Counted from the stretch's first letter, positions 44,724 to 53,983 are shown. The stretch: DNA of 64,000 bases from an uncultured Eubacteriales bacterium (GCA_900545585.1 UQZR01000010.1:20271-84270); one strand, 5' to 3'. A program made the numbers and translations. Notes: a model not told the origin generated them from the sequence alone.

Positions 44724-45866
44724 ATGAATGTGGAACGCCATCAGGCGGTGGTCATCGGCGGCGGTCCCGCCGGCCTGGCCGCTGCCATCCAGCTCAAGCA
44801 GAAGGGTATTGACGACGTGGTGGTGCTGGAGCGGGAACACCGCACCGGCGGCATCCTGCGCCAGTGCATCCACGACGGCTTCGGCCTCACCCGGTTCGGG
44901 GAGACCCTCTCCGGCCCGGAGTACGCCCAGCGGTTCGTGGACTAGGCGGAGGAGCTGGGGATCACCTGCCTCACAGACACCACGGTGCTCTCACTGGAGG
45001 CCGACCGCACCGTCACCGCCTCCGGCCACGCCGGCATCTACACCGCCGGCGTGGCCCAGGAGTACATCAACCTGTGCAACCTAATGGTGGGCAGGGAAGT
45101 GGTGATCCTGGGCAGCGGCGATATCGGCCTCATCATGGCCCGGCGCATGACCCTGGAAGGGGCCCATGTAAAGGGTGTCTATGAGGTTCAGCCCTATCCC
45201 AGGGGCCTGCCCCGGAACATCGAGCAGTGCCTCAACGACTACAACATCCCCCTCCACCTGAGCCACACCGTCACCGACATCCACGGCCGGGAGCGGCTGG
45301 AAGGGATGACCATCTCCCAGGTGGACGAACGGTTCCGCCCCATCCCCGGCACCGAGGAGCGGGTGGACTGCGACACCCTCATCCTGTCGGTGGGCCTCAT
45401 TCCCGCCGGGGACATCGCCAACGGCTCCGGCCTGGCGGTGGACGGGCGCACCAAGGGCGCCTTTGTGGATGAGCACTATCAGACCAGCATCCCCGGCGTG
45501 TTCTCTGCCGGCAACGTGCTCCACGTCCACGACCTGGTGGACTTCGTCTCCCTGGAGGCGGAGGCTCTGGCGGCCGCGGCGGCGGAGTACCTGCAAAAGG
45601 GCTCCCTGCCTCCCTGTCCCCTGGAGGTGAAGGCCGGCGCCAATGTGGGCCATGTGATTCCCCAGCATGTCAGCGGTACGCGGAGCTTCACCCTGTCCCT
45701 GCGGGTGCGCCAGCCCATGAAGAAGGTCACCCTCACCGTCACCCAGAACGGCAGGGAGGTGCTGCGGCGGAAGTTCCCCAAGGCCCTGCCCGCCGAGATG
45801 ATCCAGCTCACCGTGCCTGCGGAGAAGCTGGAGACCGCGGGAGATCTGGAGGTGAGCGTACAATGA
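44724..45866 (+). pseudogene. GlpB-like NAD(P)/FAD-dependent oxidoreductase, interrupted
   Basis: The frame begins MNVERHQAVVIGGGPAG, runs 73 codons, meets TAG at 44,943-44,945 and continues in the same frame to 45,866. A second Rossmann loop (VVILGSGDIG) and a C-terminal family domain follow. Compared with relatives, about 30 residues appear to be missing between TVTASG and HAGIYTAG, including the usual CRER-type segment. So the gene has both a nonsense codon and an internal in-frame deletion. It would be the partner of the preceding oxidoreductase. Confidence 0.8.
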
Positions 45867-46225
45867 CACGGACCTTTACCTGCATCATCTGCCCCAACGG
45901 CTGTGAGATCACCGCCGAGTATGAGGGCACCGACGTGCGCTCCATCGAGGGTGCCACCTGCCCCAAGGGTCAGGACTACGTCCGGCAGGAGCTCACCGAT
46001 CCCCGGCGCAACATCGCCACCAGCATTCCGGTGGAGTGCGGCGAGCTGCCTCTGGTCAGCGTCCGGCTGGACCGACCCATCCCCAAGAAGGACATCTTTA
46101 CCGTCATGGACGCCATCAACAAGCTCCATGTGAAGGCCCCTACCGCCATCGGGCAGGTGGTCCTGCCCGACGTGTGCGGCCTGGGTGCCAACGTCATCAT
46201 CACCAAAAACGTGGCCGCTCTGTGA
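45863..46225 (+). CDS. DUF1667 protein
   Basis: This 120-residue protein has four conserved cysteines (CIICPNGC near residue 8, CPKG near 34 and one later), a likely iron-sulfur or zinc site. DUF1667 genes regularly follow the GlpA- and GlpB-like pair and are thought to form the third subunit. It overlaps the previous frame by 4 bases. It appears intact although both partners are broken. Confidence 0.85.
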   Translation: MTRTFTCIICPNGCEITAEYEGTDVRSIEGATCPKGQDYVRQELTDPRRNIATSIPVECGELPLVSVRLDRPIPKKDIFTVMDAINKLHVKAPTAIGQVVLPDVCGLGANVIITKNVAAL

Positions 46226-46274
46226 GCGACCCGTTTGGATAAATTCTATTTTCAATATCTAGGAGGAAATTACT

Positions 46275-47153
46275 ATGAAAGTCGGACTGATTGGTCTCGG
46301 TATTATGGGTAAGCCTATGGCTAAGAACCTGCTGAAGGCGGGCTATGACCTGACGGTCAGCAACCGAAACAAGGCCGCTGCGGACGAAGTGGTTGCCGCC
46401 GGCGCCAAGGCCGCCACCAACGCCGAGATCGGCGAGACCTGCGACGTGGTGCTGACCATGGTGCCCAACAGCCCCCAGGTCAAGGCCGTGATGCTGGGTG
46501 AGGACGGCGTGGCCGCCCACATGAAGCCCGGCACCGTGTTCATCGACATGAGCTCTATCAACCCCGTGGCCTCCAAGGAGATCGCCGCTGAGCTGGCCAA
46601 GAAGAACATCGAGATGCTGGACGCCCCCGTGTCCGGCGGCGAGCCCAAGGCCATCGACGGCACCCTGTCCTTCATGGTGGGCGGCAAGCAGGAGGTCTTT
46701 GACCAGTACAAGGATCTGCTGGGTGCTATGGGCGCTTCCGTGGTCCGCTGCGGTGAGGTGGGCGCCGGCAACACCACCAAGCTGGCCAACCAGATCATCG
46801 TGGCCTGCAACATCCAGGCCCTGTCCGAGGCCCTGACCCTGGCCAAGATGGCCGGTGTGGAGCCCCAGCTGGTGTTTGAGGCCATTCGCGGTGGCCTGGC
46901 CGGTTCCACCGTCATGAACGCCAAGGCGCCCATGATGATCGAGGGCAACGACAAGCCCGGTTTCAAGATCGACCTGCACATCAAGGACCTGAACAACGCT
47001 CTGGACTGCGCCCACAGCGTGGGTACCCCCCTGCCCATGACCGCCGCCGTGCAGGAGATCTTCCAGTGGCTGCACAACAATGGCTGCGGCCAGGACGACC
47101 ACAGCTCTATCATCAAGTACTACAAGAAGCTCACCGGCATCGAGTCCCTGTAA
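46275..47153 (+). CDS. garR: Tartronate semialdehyde reductase
   Basis: This 292-residue member of the 3-hydroxyisobutyrate dehydrogenase family has the Rossmann loop GLGIMGKPMAKN (7-18), the substrate loop DAPVSGGEP (117-125) and the catalytic Lys169 in GNTTKLANQ. It is predicted to reduce tartronate semialdehyde to D-glycerate with NAD(P)H. The neighbours (aldarate dehydratases, aldolase, glycerate kinase) make this the best of the possible beta-hydroxyacid substrates. AGGAGG precedes the start. Confidence 0.9.
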   Translation: MKVGLIGLGIMGKPMAKNLLKAGYDLTVSNRNKAAADEVVAAGAKAATNAEIGETCDVVLTMVPNSPQVKAVMLGEDGVAAHMKPGTVFIDMSSINPVASKEIAAELAKKNIEMLDAPVSGGEPKAIDGTLSFMVGGKQEVFDQYKDLLGAMGASVVRCGEVGAGNTTKLANQIIVACNIQALSEALTLAKMAGVEPQLVFEAIRGGLAGSTVMNAKAPMMIEGNDKPGFKIDLHIKDLNNALDCAHSVGTPLPMTAAVQEIFQWLHNNGCGQDDHSSIIKYYKKLTGIESL

Positions 47154-47181
47154 GCTTCGACCAGATGTGAGGTGAACGTCT

Positions 47182-48081
47182 GTGAACACTGATTTTATTA
47201 AGGGCATCATTGTGCCTATCCTCACGCCGATCGACGGGGAGGAGCGCATTGATGAGCCCATGCTCCGGGATCAGGTGGACTACGTCATCAACGGCGGTGT
47301 GTCCGGTGTGCTGGCCTTCGGCAGCAACGGCGAGTTCTACATGGTGGAAGAGGACGAGATGGAGCGGGGCCTGAAAATCATGGTGGCTCAGGCCGCGGGC
47401 AGGGTGCCGGTGTACTTCGGTATCGGTGCCATCAGCACCAAAAAGTGCTGCCGCCTTGCCAAAATGGCGGCGGCCAACGGAGCCGCCGGTGTCAGCGTGC
47501 TCCAGCCCATGTTTCTCAAGCCCACCTATCAGGAGCTCTTTCTCCACTTCAAGGCCGTCGCCGAGAGCGTGCCCGGCGTGCCCATGCTGCTCTACAACAA
47601 CCCCGGCCGGGTGGGGTACACGCTCTCCGCCGATCTGGTGGACGAACTGGCCCACAAGGTGGACAACATCGTGGGTATGAAGGACACCAGCGGGGACATC
47701 ACCCTCACCTCCGAGTTCATCCGCCGCACCCGGGACGTGGATTTTAAGGTGTTTGGCGGCAAGGACACCCTGCTCTATGCCAGCCTGTGCCACGGCGCGG
47801 TGGGCGGCGTGTGCACCGCGGCCAACTTCATGCCAAAGCTCATCACTGACGTGTACAACAAGTTTGTCGCCGGCGATCTGAAGGGCAGTCTGGAGGCCCA
47901 GTTCAAGCTCAACCCCGTCCGCCTAGCCATGGATCCGGCCAGCTTCCCCGTGGCCGCCAAGGATATGGCGAAGCTCCGGGGGAGAGATGTGGGCGTGCCC
48001 TATTTGCCCACACTGCCCACCCCGGAGGGGGCAGTAAAAGAGGGTTTCCGCCGCACCATGGCCGCTGCTGGCCTGCTCTGA
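47182..48081 (+). CDS. DHDPS/NAL-family aldolase, probable 5-keto-4-deoxyglucarate aldolase
   Basis: This 299-residue TIM barrel has the Schiff-base Lys167 (GMKDTSGD), Tyr138 (LLYNNP) and GSNGE (47-51), with Ser in place of the first Thr of the usual GTTGE. The family includes dihydrodipicolinate synthase, N-acetylneuraminate lyase and keto-deoxy-sugar-acid aldolases or decarboxylating dehydratases. Since the cluster encodes tartronate semialdehyde reductase and glycerate kinase but no class II GarL, it probably cleaves 5-keto-4-deoxyglucarate to pyruvate and tartronate semialdehyde. The alternative, a KdgD-type dehydratase making 2-ketoglutarate semialdehyde, is less likely because no semialdehyde dehydrogenase is present. 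Start is GTG at 47182. Confidence 0.85.
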   Translation: MNTDFIKGIIVPILTPIDGEERIDEPMLRDQVDYVINGGVSGVLAFGSNGEFYMVEEDEMERGLKIMVAQAAGRVPVYFGIGAISTKKCCRLAKMAAANGAAGVSVLQPMFLKPTYQELFLHFKAVAESVPGVPMLLYNNPGRVGYTLSADLVDELAHKVDNIVGMKDTSGDITLTSEFIRRTRDVDFKVFGGKDTLLYASLCHGAVGGVCTAANFMPKLITDVYNKFVAGDLKGSLEAQFKLNPVRLAMDPASFPVAAKDMAKLRGRDVGVPYLPTLPTPEGAVKEGFRRTMAAAGLL

Positions 48082-48127
48082 GGCCGCCGGCCCGGCGCGT
48101 CCACCGCACAGCAAAGGAGACAACACC

Positions 48128-49360
48128 ATGATACTCAGACAAGACTGCGAACAGATCGTCCGTCAGGCCATCGCCGCTGTCCAGCCGGACGAGGCGGTGC
48201 GCCGGGCCCTGGAGGGCCGCGCCTTCCCTGCCGGTCGGCTGGTGCTGGTATCGGTTGGCAAGGCGGCCTGGTCCATGGCCAAGGCCGCCTGGGACTGCGT
48301 GGGGGAGCGGCTGGACAGCGGTATCGTCATCACCAAGCACGGCCATGCCCAGGGCCCCATCACCTCCCTGCGCATCCGGGAGGCAGGCCATCCCGTGCCT
48401 GATGAAGATACCTTCTCCGCCACTGAGGAGGCCCTGGCCCTCACCAGCGGCCTGACGGAGGCGGATACGGTACTCTTCCTGCTCTCCGGCGGCGGTTCGG
48501 CCCTGTTTGAGGCCCCTCTGGTGCCCCCCTCGGAGCTCCAGGACATCACCCGGCAGCTGTTGGCCAGCGGGGCGGACATTGTGGAAATGAACACCATCCG
48601 CAAGCGGCTCTCCGCCGTCAAGGGCGGCCGCTTCGCCAGACACTGTGCTCCGGCCAGAGTGTTCTCCATCGTACTGTCCGACATCATCGGCGATCCCCTG
48701 GACATGATTGCCTCCGGTCCGGCTTATCCGGACTCCTCCACCTGTGAGGAAGCCCGGGCCATTGCCCGGCGGTACGACCTCACCCTTTCCGCAGCGGCGG
48801 AGTACTGCTTGGAGGAGGAGACCCCCAAGGCGCTGGACAATGTGGACACCGTGGTCACCGGCAGTGTGCGGGAGCTATGCGCTGCCACCGCCAGGGCCTG
48901 CCGGAATCTTGGGTATGAGCCCATCCTGCTCACGGACAGCCTGGACTGCGAGGCCCGGGAGGCCGGGGCCTTCCTGGCCGCCATTGCCCGTAGCCACCAG
49001 GGAACGAACCGCTCCCTGGCCTTCCTGGCCGGGGGAGAGACGGTGGTGCACCTGACGGGCAGCGGCCTGGGTGGGCGCAACCAGGAGCTGGCCCTCTCCG
49101 CCGCGGCGGGTATTGCCGGCCTGGCGGACACCGCCGTGTTCTCCGTGGGCAGCGACGGCACCGACGGTCCCACTGACGCCGCCGGCGGCTTTGTCACCGG
49201 GCAGACCCGGGATACGCTGGCCAGGCAGGGCGTGCGCATCTTTGACGTACTGAAGGACAACGACGCCTACCACGCCCTGGAGGCGTGCGGCGGCCTGCTG
49301 CGCACCGGCGCCACGGGCACCAATGTCAACGACGTGGCGGTGGCGCTGATCCACCGCTGA
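48128..49360 (+). CDS. Glycerate 2-kinase, MOFRL type
   Basis: This 410-residue protein has the DUF4147 N-terminal domain (LVLVSVGKAAWSMA near 38-51, SGGGSALFEAP near 119-129) and a C-terminal MOFRL domain (GGETVVHL and GRNQELALS). This class phosphorylates D-glycerate to 2-phosphoglycerate, feeding lower glycolysis. It ends the visible carbon route of the cluster. AAAGGAG precedes the ATG. Confidence 0.92.
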   Translation: MILRQDCEQIVRQAIAAVQPDEAVRRALEGRAFPAGRLVLVSVGKAAWSMAKAAWDCVGERLDSGIVITKHGHAQGPITSLRIREAGHPVPDEDTFSATEEALALTSGLTEADTVLFLLSGGGSALFEAPLVPPSELQDITRQLLASGADIVEMNTIRKRLSAVKGGRFARHCAPARVFSIVLSDIIGDPLDMIASGPAYPDSSTCEEARAIARRYDLTLSAAAEYCLEEETPKALDNVDTVVTGSVRELCAATARACRNLGYEPILLTDSLDCEAREAGAFLAAIARSHQGTNRSLAFLAGGETVVHLTGSGLGGRNQELALSAAAGIAGLADTAVFSVGSDGTDGPTDAAGGFVTGQTRDTLARQGVRIFDVLKDNDAYHALEACGGLLRTGATGTNVNDVAVALIHR

Positions 49361-49443
49361 GCCCATTCCCATCTGCCGCGTCCCCGACCCCAGCCGGTCA
49401 CCGGGGACGCGGCGCGTTCTATATAAGTAAGGAGGGAGCACTC

Positions 49444-50382
49444 ATGGATGTCAAGCAGATGCTCTATATCGTCACCATTGCCAAGGAAGGGGGCATCAGC
49501 AGAGCGGCCGCCAAGCTGTTCATCACCCAGTCCGCCCTGGATCAGCAGCTGCTCAAGCTGGAGCACGAGCTGGGCACCCCACTGTTCTGCCGCTCCCGGG
49601 GCAGCCTCTCCCTGACAGAGGCCGGACGGGTTTATGTGGACTACGCCGAGAAGATGTTGGCGATGAAGAACGAGGCATACCGCGTCATCCACGATATTGC
49701 GGACCAGCGGCGGGGCACCCTGGCCCTGGCCTTTGCCCCTGAACGTGGGATGGAAATGTTTATGGACGTGTACCCCCGCTTCTACCGGGACTATCCTCAG
49801 GTGGAAGTAGTGCCCCGGGAGCTCAGCGTCCATCGACAGCTGGAGCTGCTGGCTGGGGACGCCCTGGATCTGGGATTTATTCCCCGGCGGGAGGAGTACC
49901 TGCCTGGAATCAACCAGGTTGCCCTGTGCCGGGAGGAGTTCCTCCTCATCACCCCCCTGGACCACCCCCTGGCGGCCCAGGCCGCCCCCCCGGGGGAGCC
50001 GCTGACGGTGCTGGACGTGTCCCGCCTGCGGGAGCTGACCTTCTGCCTGATTTACCGCCAGTCCACCCAGCGGGAGGTCATTGACCCTCTCTTTGACGCG
50101 GCGGGGTGCAAGGCAAACCTATTTCTGGAGACGGGGAGCAACCGGGCCAATATCTCGATGGTGCGCCGGGGCTTGAGCTGTTCCATCCTGCCTGCCCACT
50201 ATGTCCGGGGGGTGGAGGATGTGGCCCGCTTCCGCCTGTCTACCTGCCCCACCTGGACGGTGTCGGCTTGCTGCAGGCGGGGCCACTATCTGTCCCAGGC
50301 CGCCCGGCATTTCATCCAGCTTGCGGGGGAATATTTTCAGTCCGCCGGAACCGCTCCGGCGGAAAAGGAGCTGAGCCAATGA
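49444..50382 (+). CDS. LysR-family regulator
   Basis: This 312-residue LysR protein has an N-terminal winged helix-turn-helix (ISRAAAKLFITQSALDQQL, about 18-36) and a periplasmic-binding-type effector domain (about 90-295). AAGGAGGG lies upstream of the ATG. Its position at the 3' end of the catabolic cluster suggests it controls that half of the pathway. Since it shares an ATGA overlap with the DUF362 gene, the two are co-produced. The effector may be an aldarate or 2-hydroxyacid. Confidence 0.9.
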   Translation: MDVKQMLYIVTIAKEGGISRAAAKLFITQSALDQQLLKLEHELGTPLFCRSRGSLSLTEAGRVYVDYAEKMLAMKNEAYRVIHDIADQRRGTLALAFAPERGMEMFMDVYPRFYRDYPQVEVVPRELSVHRQLELLAGDALDLGFIPRREEYLPGINQVALCREEFLLITPLDHPLAAQAAPPGEPLTVLDVSRLRELTFCLIYRQSTQREVIDPLFDAAGCKANLFLETGSNRANISMVRRGLSCSILPAHYVRGVEDVARFRLSTCPTWTVSACCRRGHYLSQAARHFIQLAGEYFQSAGTAPAEKELSQ

Positions 50383-51440
50383 GCACCATCTATGAGATCT
50401 TCGGCCGCGACGCCCACGCCATGACCATCGCCCTGATGGAGCGGGCGGAGGTGATCACCGCCATCCCCGCCGGGGCGTCCGTGGCACTCAAGCCCAACCT
50501 GGTGGTGGCTGGCCAGCCGGAGTACGGTGCCACCACCCACGCCGGCGTCCTCTCCGGCACCATCGAGTACCTGCGGGAGCACGGGGTGAGAGACATCTCC
50601 ATCATCGAGGGCTCCTGGGTGGGGGACAGCACCGGCCGGGCCTTCCGCGCCGCCGGATACGACGCGGTGAGGAAGCAATACAGCGTGCCCCTGTATGATC
50701 TCAAGGGAGACAAAACCCGCCAGGTGGACACCCCCCTGCGGCCCATGGACATCTGCTGCCGGGCGCTGGACGCGGGGTACCTCATCAATCTGCCGGTGCT
50801 CAAGGGCCACTGCCAGGCCCGCATGACCTGCGCCCTCAAGAACTGCAAGGGCTGTCTGCCCGACCGGGAGAAGCGGCGCTTCCACGCTGAGGGGCTCGTG
50901 GAGCCCATTGCCGCCCTGGCCGCCGCCCTGAGGCCGGCACTCACCATCGTAGATAGCATCTGCGGCGATCTGGACTTTGAGGAGGGGGGCAACCCGGTGC
51001 CCACCGGCCGGATGCTGCTGGGCACCGATATGGTGCAGATAGACGCCTACGGGTGCCGCCTCATGGGCCTGGGGCCGGCGCAGGTGCCCTACATCGGCCT
51101 GGCCGAGCGGTGGGGCGCGGGCAGCTCCGCTCTGGCGGAGGGGGAGCTTGTCCGCCTCAATGCCCCCACCGACGGGGCAGAGTATCCCAGGCCATCGGGC
51201 GCGGTGGCCGCCCTCACCCGTGCCGTCCAGGCCAGGAGCGCCTGCTCCGCCTGCTATGCCAGCCTGGTGCGGGCCCTCCACCGTAGCGGGGGCACGAACA
51301 AGGCTGTCGCCATCGGCCAGGGCTGGAAGGGCATGCCCTTCGACGGACTGGGTGTTGGGGCCTGCTGCGACTGCGCCCGGGAGCAGGTCAAGGGCTGCCC
51401 GCCCTCCGCCGGCGATATCCTCCGGGCCATGGATGCCTGA
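50379..51440 (+). CDS. DUF362 protein with Cys-rich C-terminus
   Basis: This 353-residue protein has the DUF362 domain (about 40-255; LKPNLV near 38, LPVLKGHCQA near 134). A C-terminal part contains clustered cysteines (RSACSACYAS near 280 and GACCDCAREQ...GCPP near 330) that could bind an iron-sulfur cluster or another metal. Function is unknown; DUF362 genes are recurrently near ferredoxins and, in some genomes, near LarA-family genes. Translationally coupled to the LysR gene. Confidence 0.8.
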   Translation: MSTIYEIFGRDAHAMTIALMERAEVITAIPAGASVALKPNLVVAGQPEYGATTHAGVLSGTIEYLREHGVRDISIIEGSWVGDSTGRAFRAAGYDAVRKQYSVPLYDLKGDKTRQVDTPLRPMDICCRALDAGYLINLPVLKGHCQARMTCALKNCKGCLPDREKRRFHAEGLVEPIAALAAALRPALTIVDSICGDLDFEEGGNPVPTGRMLLGTDMVQIDAYGCRLMGLGPAQVPYIGLAERWGAGSSALAEGELVRLNAPTDGAEYPRPSGAVAALTRAVQARSACSACYASLVRALHRSGGTNKAVAIGQGWKGMPFDGLGVGACCDCAREQVKGCPPSAGDILRAMDA

Positions 51441-51556
51441 ACTCTGCCAATGGAATATATTGCCCCAGCGTTCCCAGACTAAAATCTTTTTTGCCTTTCT
51501 GCTGAGCTTGGCATAGCAACTTGCCAAGACATAAAATTCACTAAGGTAACATCACC

Positions 51557-51609
51557 TTTAGGTTCTCGTGCAGCGATGTGTTGGGGTTCGAGTCCCCATG
51601 CCCGCACCA
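51557..51609 (+). tRNA. Truncated tRNA-Leu 3' fragment (possible attachment-site scar)
   Basis: The sequence TTGGGGTTCGAGTCCCCA forms a complete T-arm, followed by TGCCCGC and ACCA as the 3' acceptor strand with encoded CCA. Upstream, TTTAGGT followed by TCTCG reads as an anticodon loop with a TAG anticodon and the 3' side of the anticodon stem, then a long variable arm as in tRNA-Leu. The 5' half is missing: no GCGGGCA strand or D-arm is present, and the sequence to the left does not pair with TCTCG. Truncation at the anticodon loop is where many integrases cross over. Cannot be a functional tRNA. Confidence 0.55.
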
Positions 51610-51642
51610 AAATGCTCTAAACGTAAGGTTTAGAGCATTTTT
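51610..51642 (+). terminator. Terminator behind the tRNA fragment
   Basis: AAATGCTCTAAAC pairs with GTTTAGAGCATTT followed by TT. It probably belonged to the original tRNA gene. Confidence 0.75.
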
Positions 51643-51709
51643 CAGTCTGTCAAAGAACCTCACCAGCGGCGGGGTTCTTCTGGTATAATAGAGAAAAGGG
51701 GGATTGAAT

Positions 51710-53120
51710 ATGGAGAACTGGAAAAAGGATTCCCGAAAAGACATTGTTATGGTGGATGTGGATGGATTAGTCCCCCAAGACCATCTGCTCCGAAAAGTAG
51801 AAAGGGTCATGGATTATGACTGGCTATATGAGCGGTTAAGTCCATATTATTGCGCAGACAACGGGCGGCCAGGAACGGATCCGGTTGTGTTGATCAAGAT
51901 GGTTCTGATCCAGCACTTGTTTGGAATTGCGTCTTTACGTCAGACGTACCGGGATATACAAGTAAACGTAGCATACCGTTGGTTTCTCGGATATAGCTTG
52001 CTGGAAGAGATTCCTCACTTTGCAACGGTAAGTTATGCCTTCTGCAAACGCTTCCCCCCCCCCGGAGCTGGGTGAAGAAATTTTTGCACATATTTTGAAT
52101 AAAGCACTGAACAACCGGATGGTAGACCCAAGCATGATTTTTATTGACGGAACACATATTAAGGCATCCGCAAATAAAAAGAAGTTCCAGAAGGAACAGG
52201 TCGCCAAAGGCGCGAAGGTGTACGAGGAACAGCTTCGCAAAGAGGTGTCCGAGGAACGAAAAAAACTGGGCAAGAAAGTCAACAATGACGATGATGACGA
52301 AAATAAGGGAAGTTCCGGAGGAGGAACGGTTGAGAAAACGGTGTCCAAAACCGACCCGGACTGCGGAATGTTTGTAAAAGGGGCTCATGAGCGGCAGTTT
52401 GCGTACGAAGCACATACTGCCTGTGATAAGCACGGCTTTGTGTTGGGTGTTGAGGTGACCGCTGGAAATGTAAGCGATAGTGTTGCATGGGACGCAGTAT
52501 ACGACCAGGTAACGAACAGTTTTCCCGAAGTTAAGTTTGTAACGATGGATGTCGGATACAAAACGCCGTGGATCGCTAAAAAAGTTCTGGAAGACAGCCG
52601 AATCCCTATTCTGCCCTATACCCGCTACAAAGGAAAGAACGACAGATTCCGTCCCTGGGATTTCACCTATGACTTGGTAAATGACAGCTTTATCTGTCCC
52701 AGAGGCCACGAATTAAGGCACACGACCACCAGCAAAGAGGGCAAGCGAACTTACCGTAGTTCCACTAAAATCTGTAAAGACTGCCCTTGCAGAACAGTTT
52801 GCGGAGCAAACGAAAACGGACAACGGATGCTCACCACTCATATCTGGCAAGAATATCTTGATTTGGTGGAACAGTTGCGTAAAACCGAGCGAGGCAAAGA
52901 AATTTATGCCATGAGAAAAGAAACCATTGAGCGTGTCTTTGCTGACGCAAAAGAAAAGCACGCCATGCGATATACACACCACCGAGGTCTGGCCCGGGTT
53001 TCCGCTTGGGTGAGGCTCAAGTATGCTGCCATGAATCTCAAAAAGATGGCAGTTTGGAAGTGGAATGCTCGAGACCGCAGAAAATTCTGTGTAATCGATG
53101 TTCCTCTAAGTCAAGAATGA
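51710..53120 (+). pseudogene. IS1182-type transposase, frameshifted at a C10 tract
   Basis: Two frames together give about 470 residues of an IS1182-family DDE transposase. The first part (51,710-52,075) carries the N-terminal DUF772-like region; the second (from about 52,060) carries the DDE part with FIDGTHIKA, a charged linker, DVGYKTPW, a Cys-rich CPRG/CKDC zinc-like region and an ERVFADAKEKH motif with the last acidic residue. The frames switch at ten consecutive C (52,054-52,063); nine would restore one frame. TG-G-TATAAT (51,681-51,689) is an extended -10 promoter, and a 7-bp inverted repeat (51,653-51,679) is probably the left end region. Confidence 0.85.
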
Positions 53121-53153
53121 GATCAAACATTCAAGACGAAGGAGACGAAGATT

Positions 53154-53976
53154 ATGCAGCCAGTACCACAGGATTTGTTGAAGGAATACGTTCAGAGCCA
53201 GCACTTCACCAGCACGACGGAGATCATGGAGGCCATGAAGGAAATGTTCCGGGACGTCATCCAGACCGTCATGAAAGTGGAGATGGACGAAGAGCTTGGT
53301 CGCGAGCGCTGTGAGCGTTCAGACGAGCCGGAGGGATCCCCGAGAAACTACCGCAACGGCTACACGAAGAAGACCGTCAAGACCCAGCTGGGCGAGGTGG
53401 ACATCAAGGTGCCCCGGGACCGGAACGGCTCTTTCGAGCCCAAGATCATCGGCAAGTATGACCGGAATGCGGACGGGATGGAGGATAAGATTCTGGCGCT
53501 GTACGCCTGCGGTATGAGCCAGCGGGATATCGCTGAGCAGATCAAGGAACTGTACGGCGTGGAGATCTCTCCGGAGCTGGTAACGAAGATTAGCGAAAAG
53601 ATCATGCCGGAGGTCACAGCCTGGCAGAACCGTCCTCTGGAGCCGGTGTATCCCTTCGTGTTCATGGACGCCATTCACTATAAGGTGCGGGAAGACCGGC
53701 GGTACGTGACCAAAGCAGCGTATGTGGTTCTGGGCGTCACCATGGATGGCAGGAAGGATATTCTGGGAGTCTGGATCGGAGAGCACGAAAACAGCAAATT
53801 CTGGCTGAATGTGCTGAATGACCTCAAAAGCAGGGGAGTTTTGGATGTATATCTGTTCTGCACGGACGGCCTGTGTGGGATGATGCAGGCTATCGAGGCC
53901 GTCTTCCCGAAAAGCCGGTTGCAGCGCTGCATCGTCCACCAGGTGCGCAGTTCCACCAGATATGTCAGCTATAGAC
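53154..53976 (+). pseudogene. IS256/Mutator-type transposase, 3'-truncated
   Basis: The first 274 codons match an IS256-family transposase: RNGYTKKTVKT (68-78), the DDE residues Asp172 (FMDAIHY) and Asp238 (FCTDGL), and CIVHQVR (259-265). After about 53,976 the frame continues for 59 codons in unrelated sequence, so the third catalytic residue (Glu) and about 130 residues are gone. The protein would be inactive. It begins 34 bases after the IS1182-type gene. Confidence 0.87.
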
Positions 53977-53983
53977 GGGCTGT

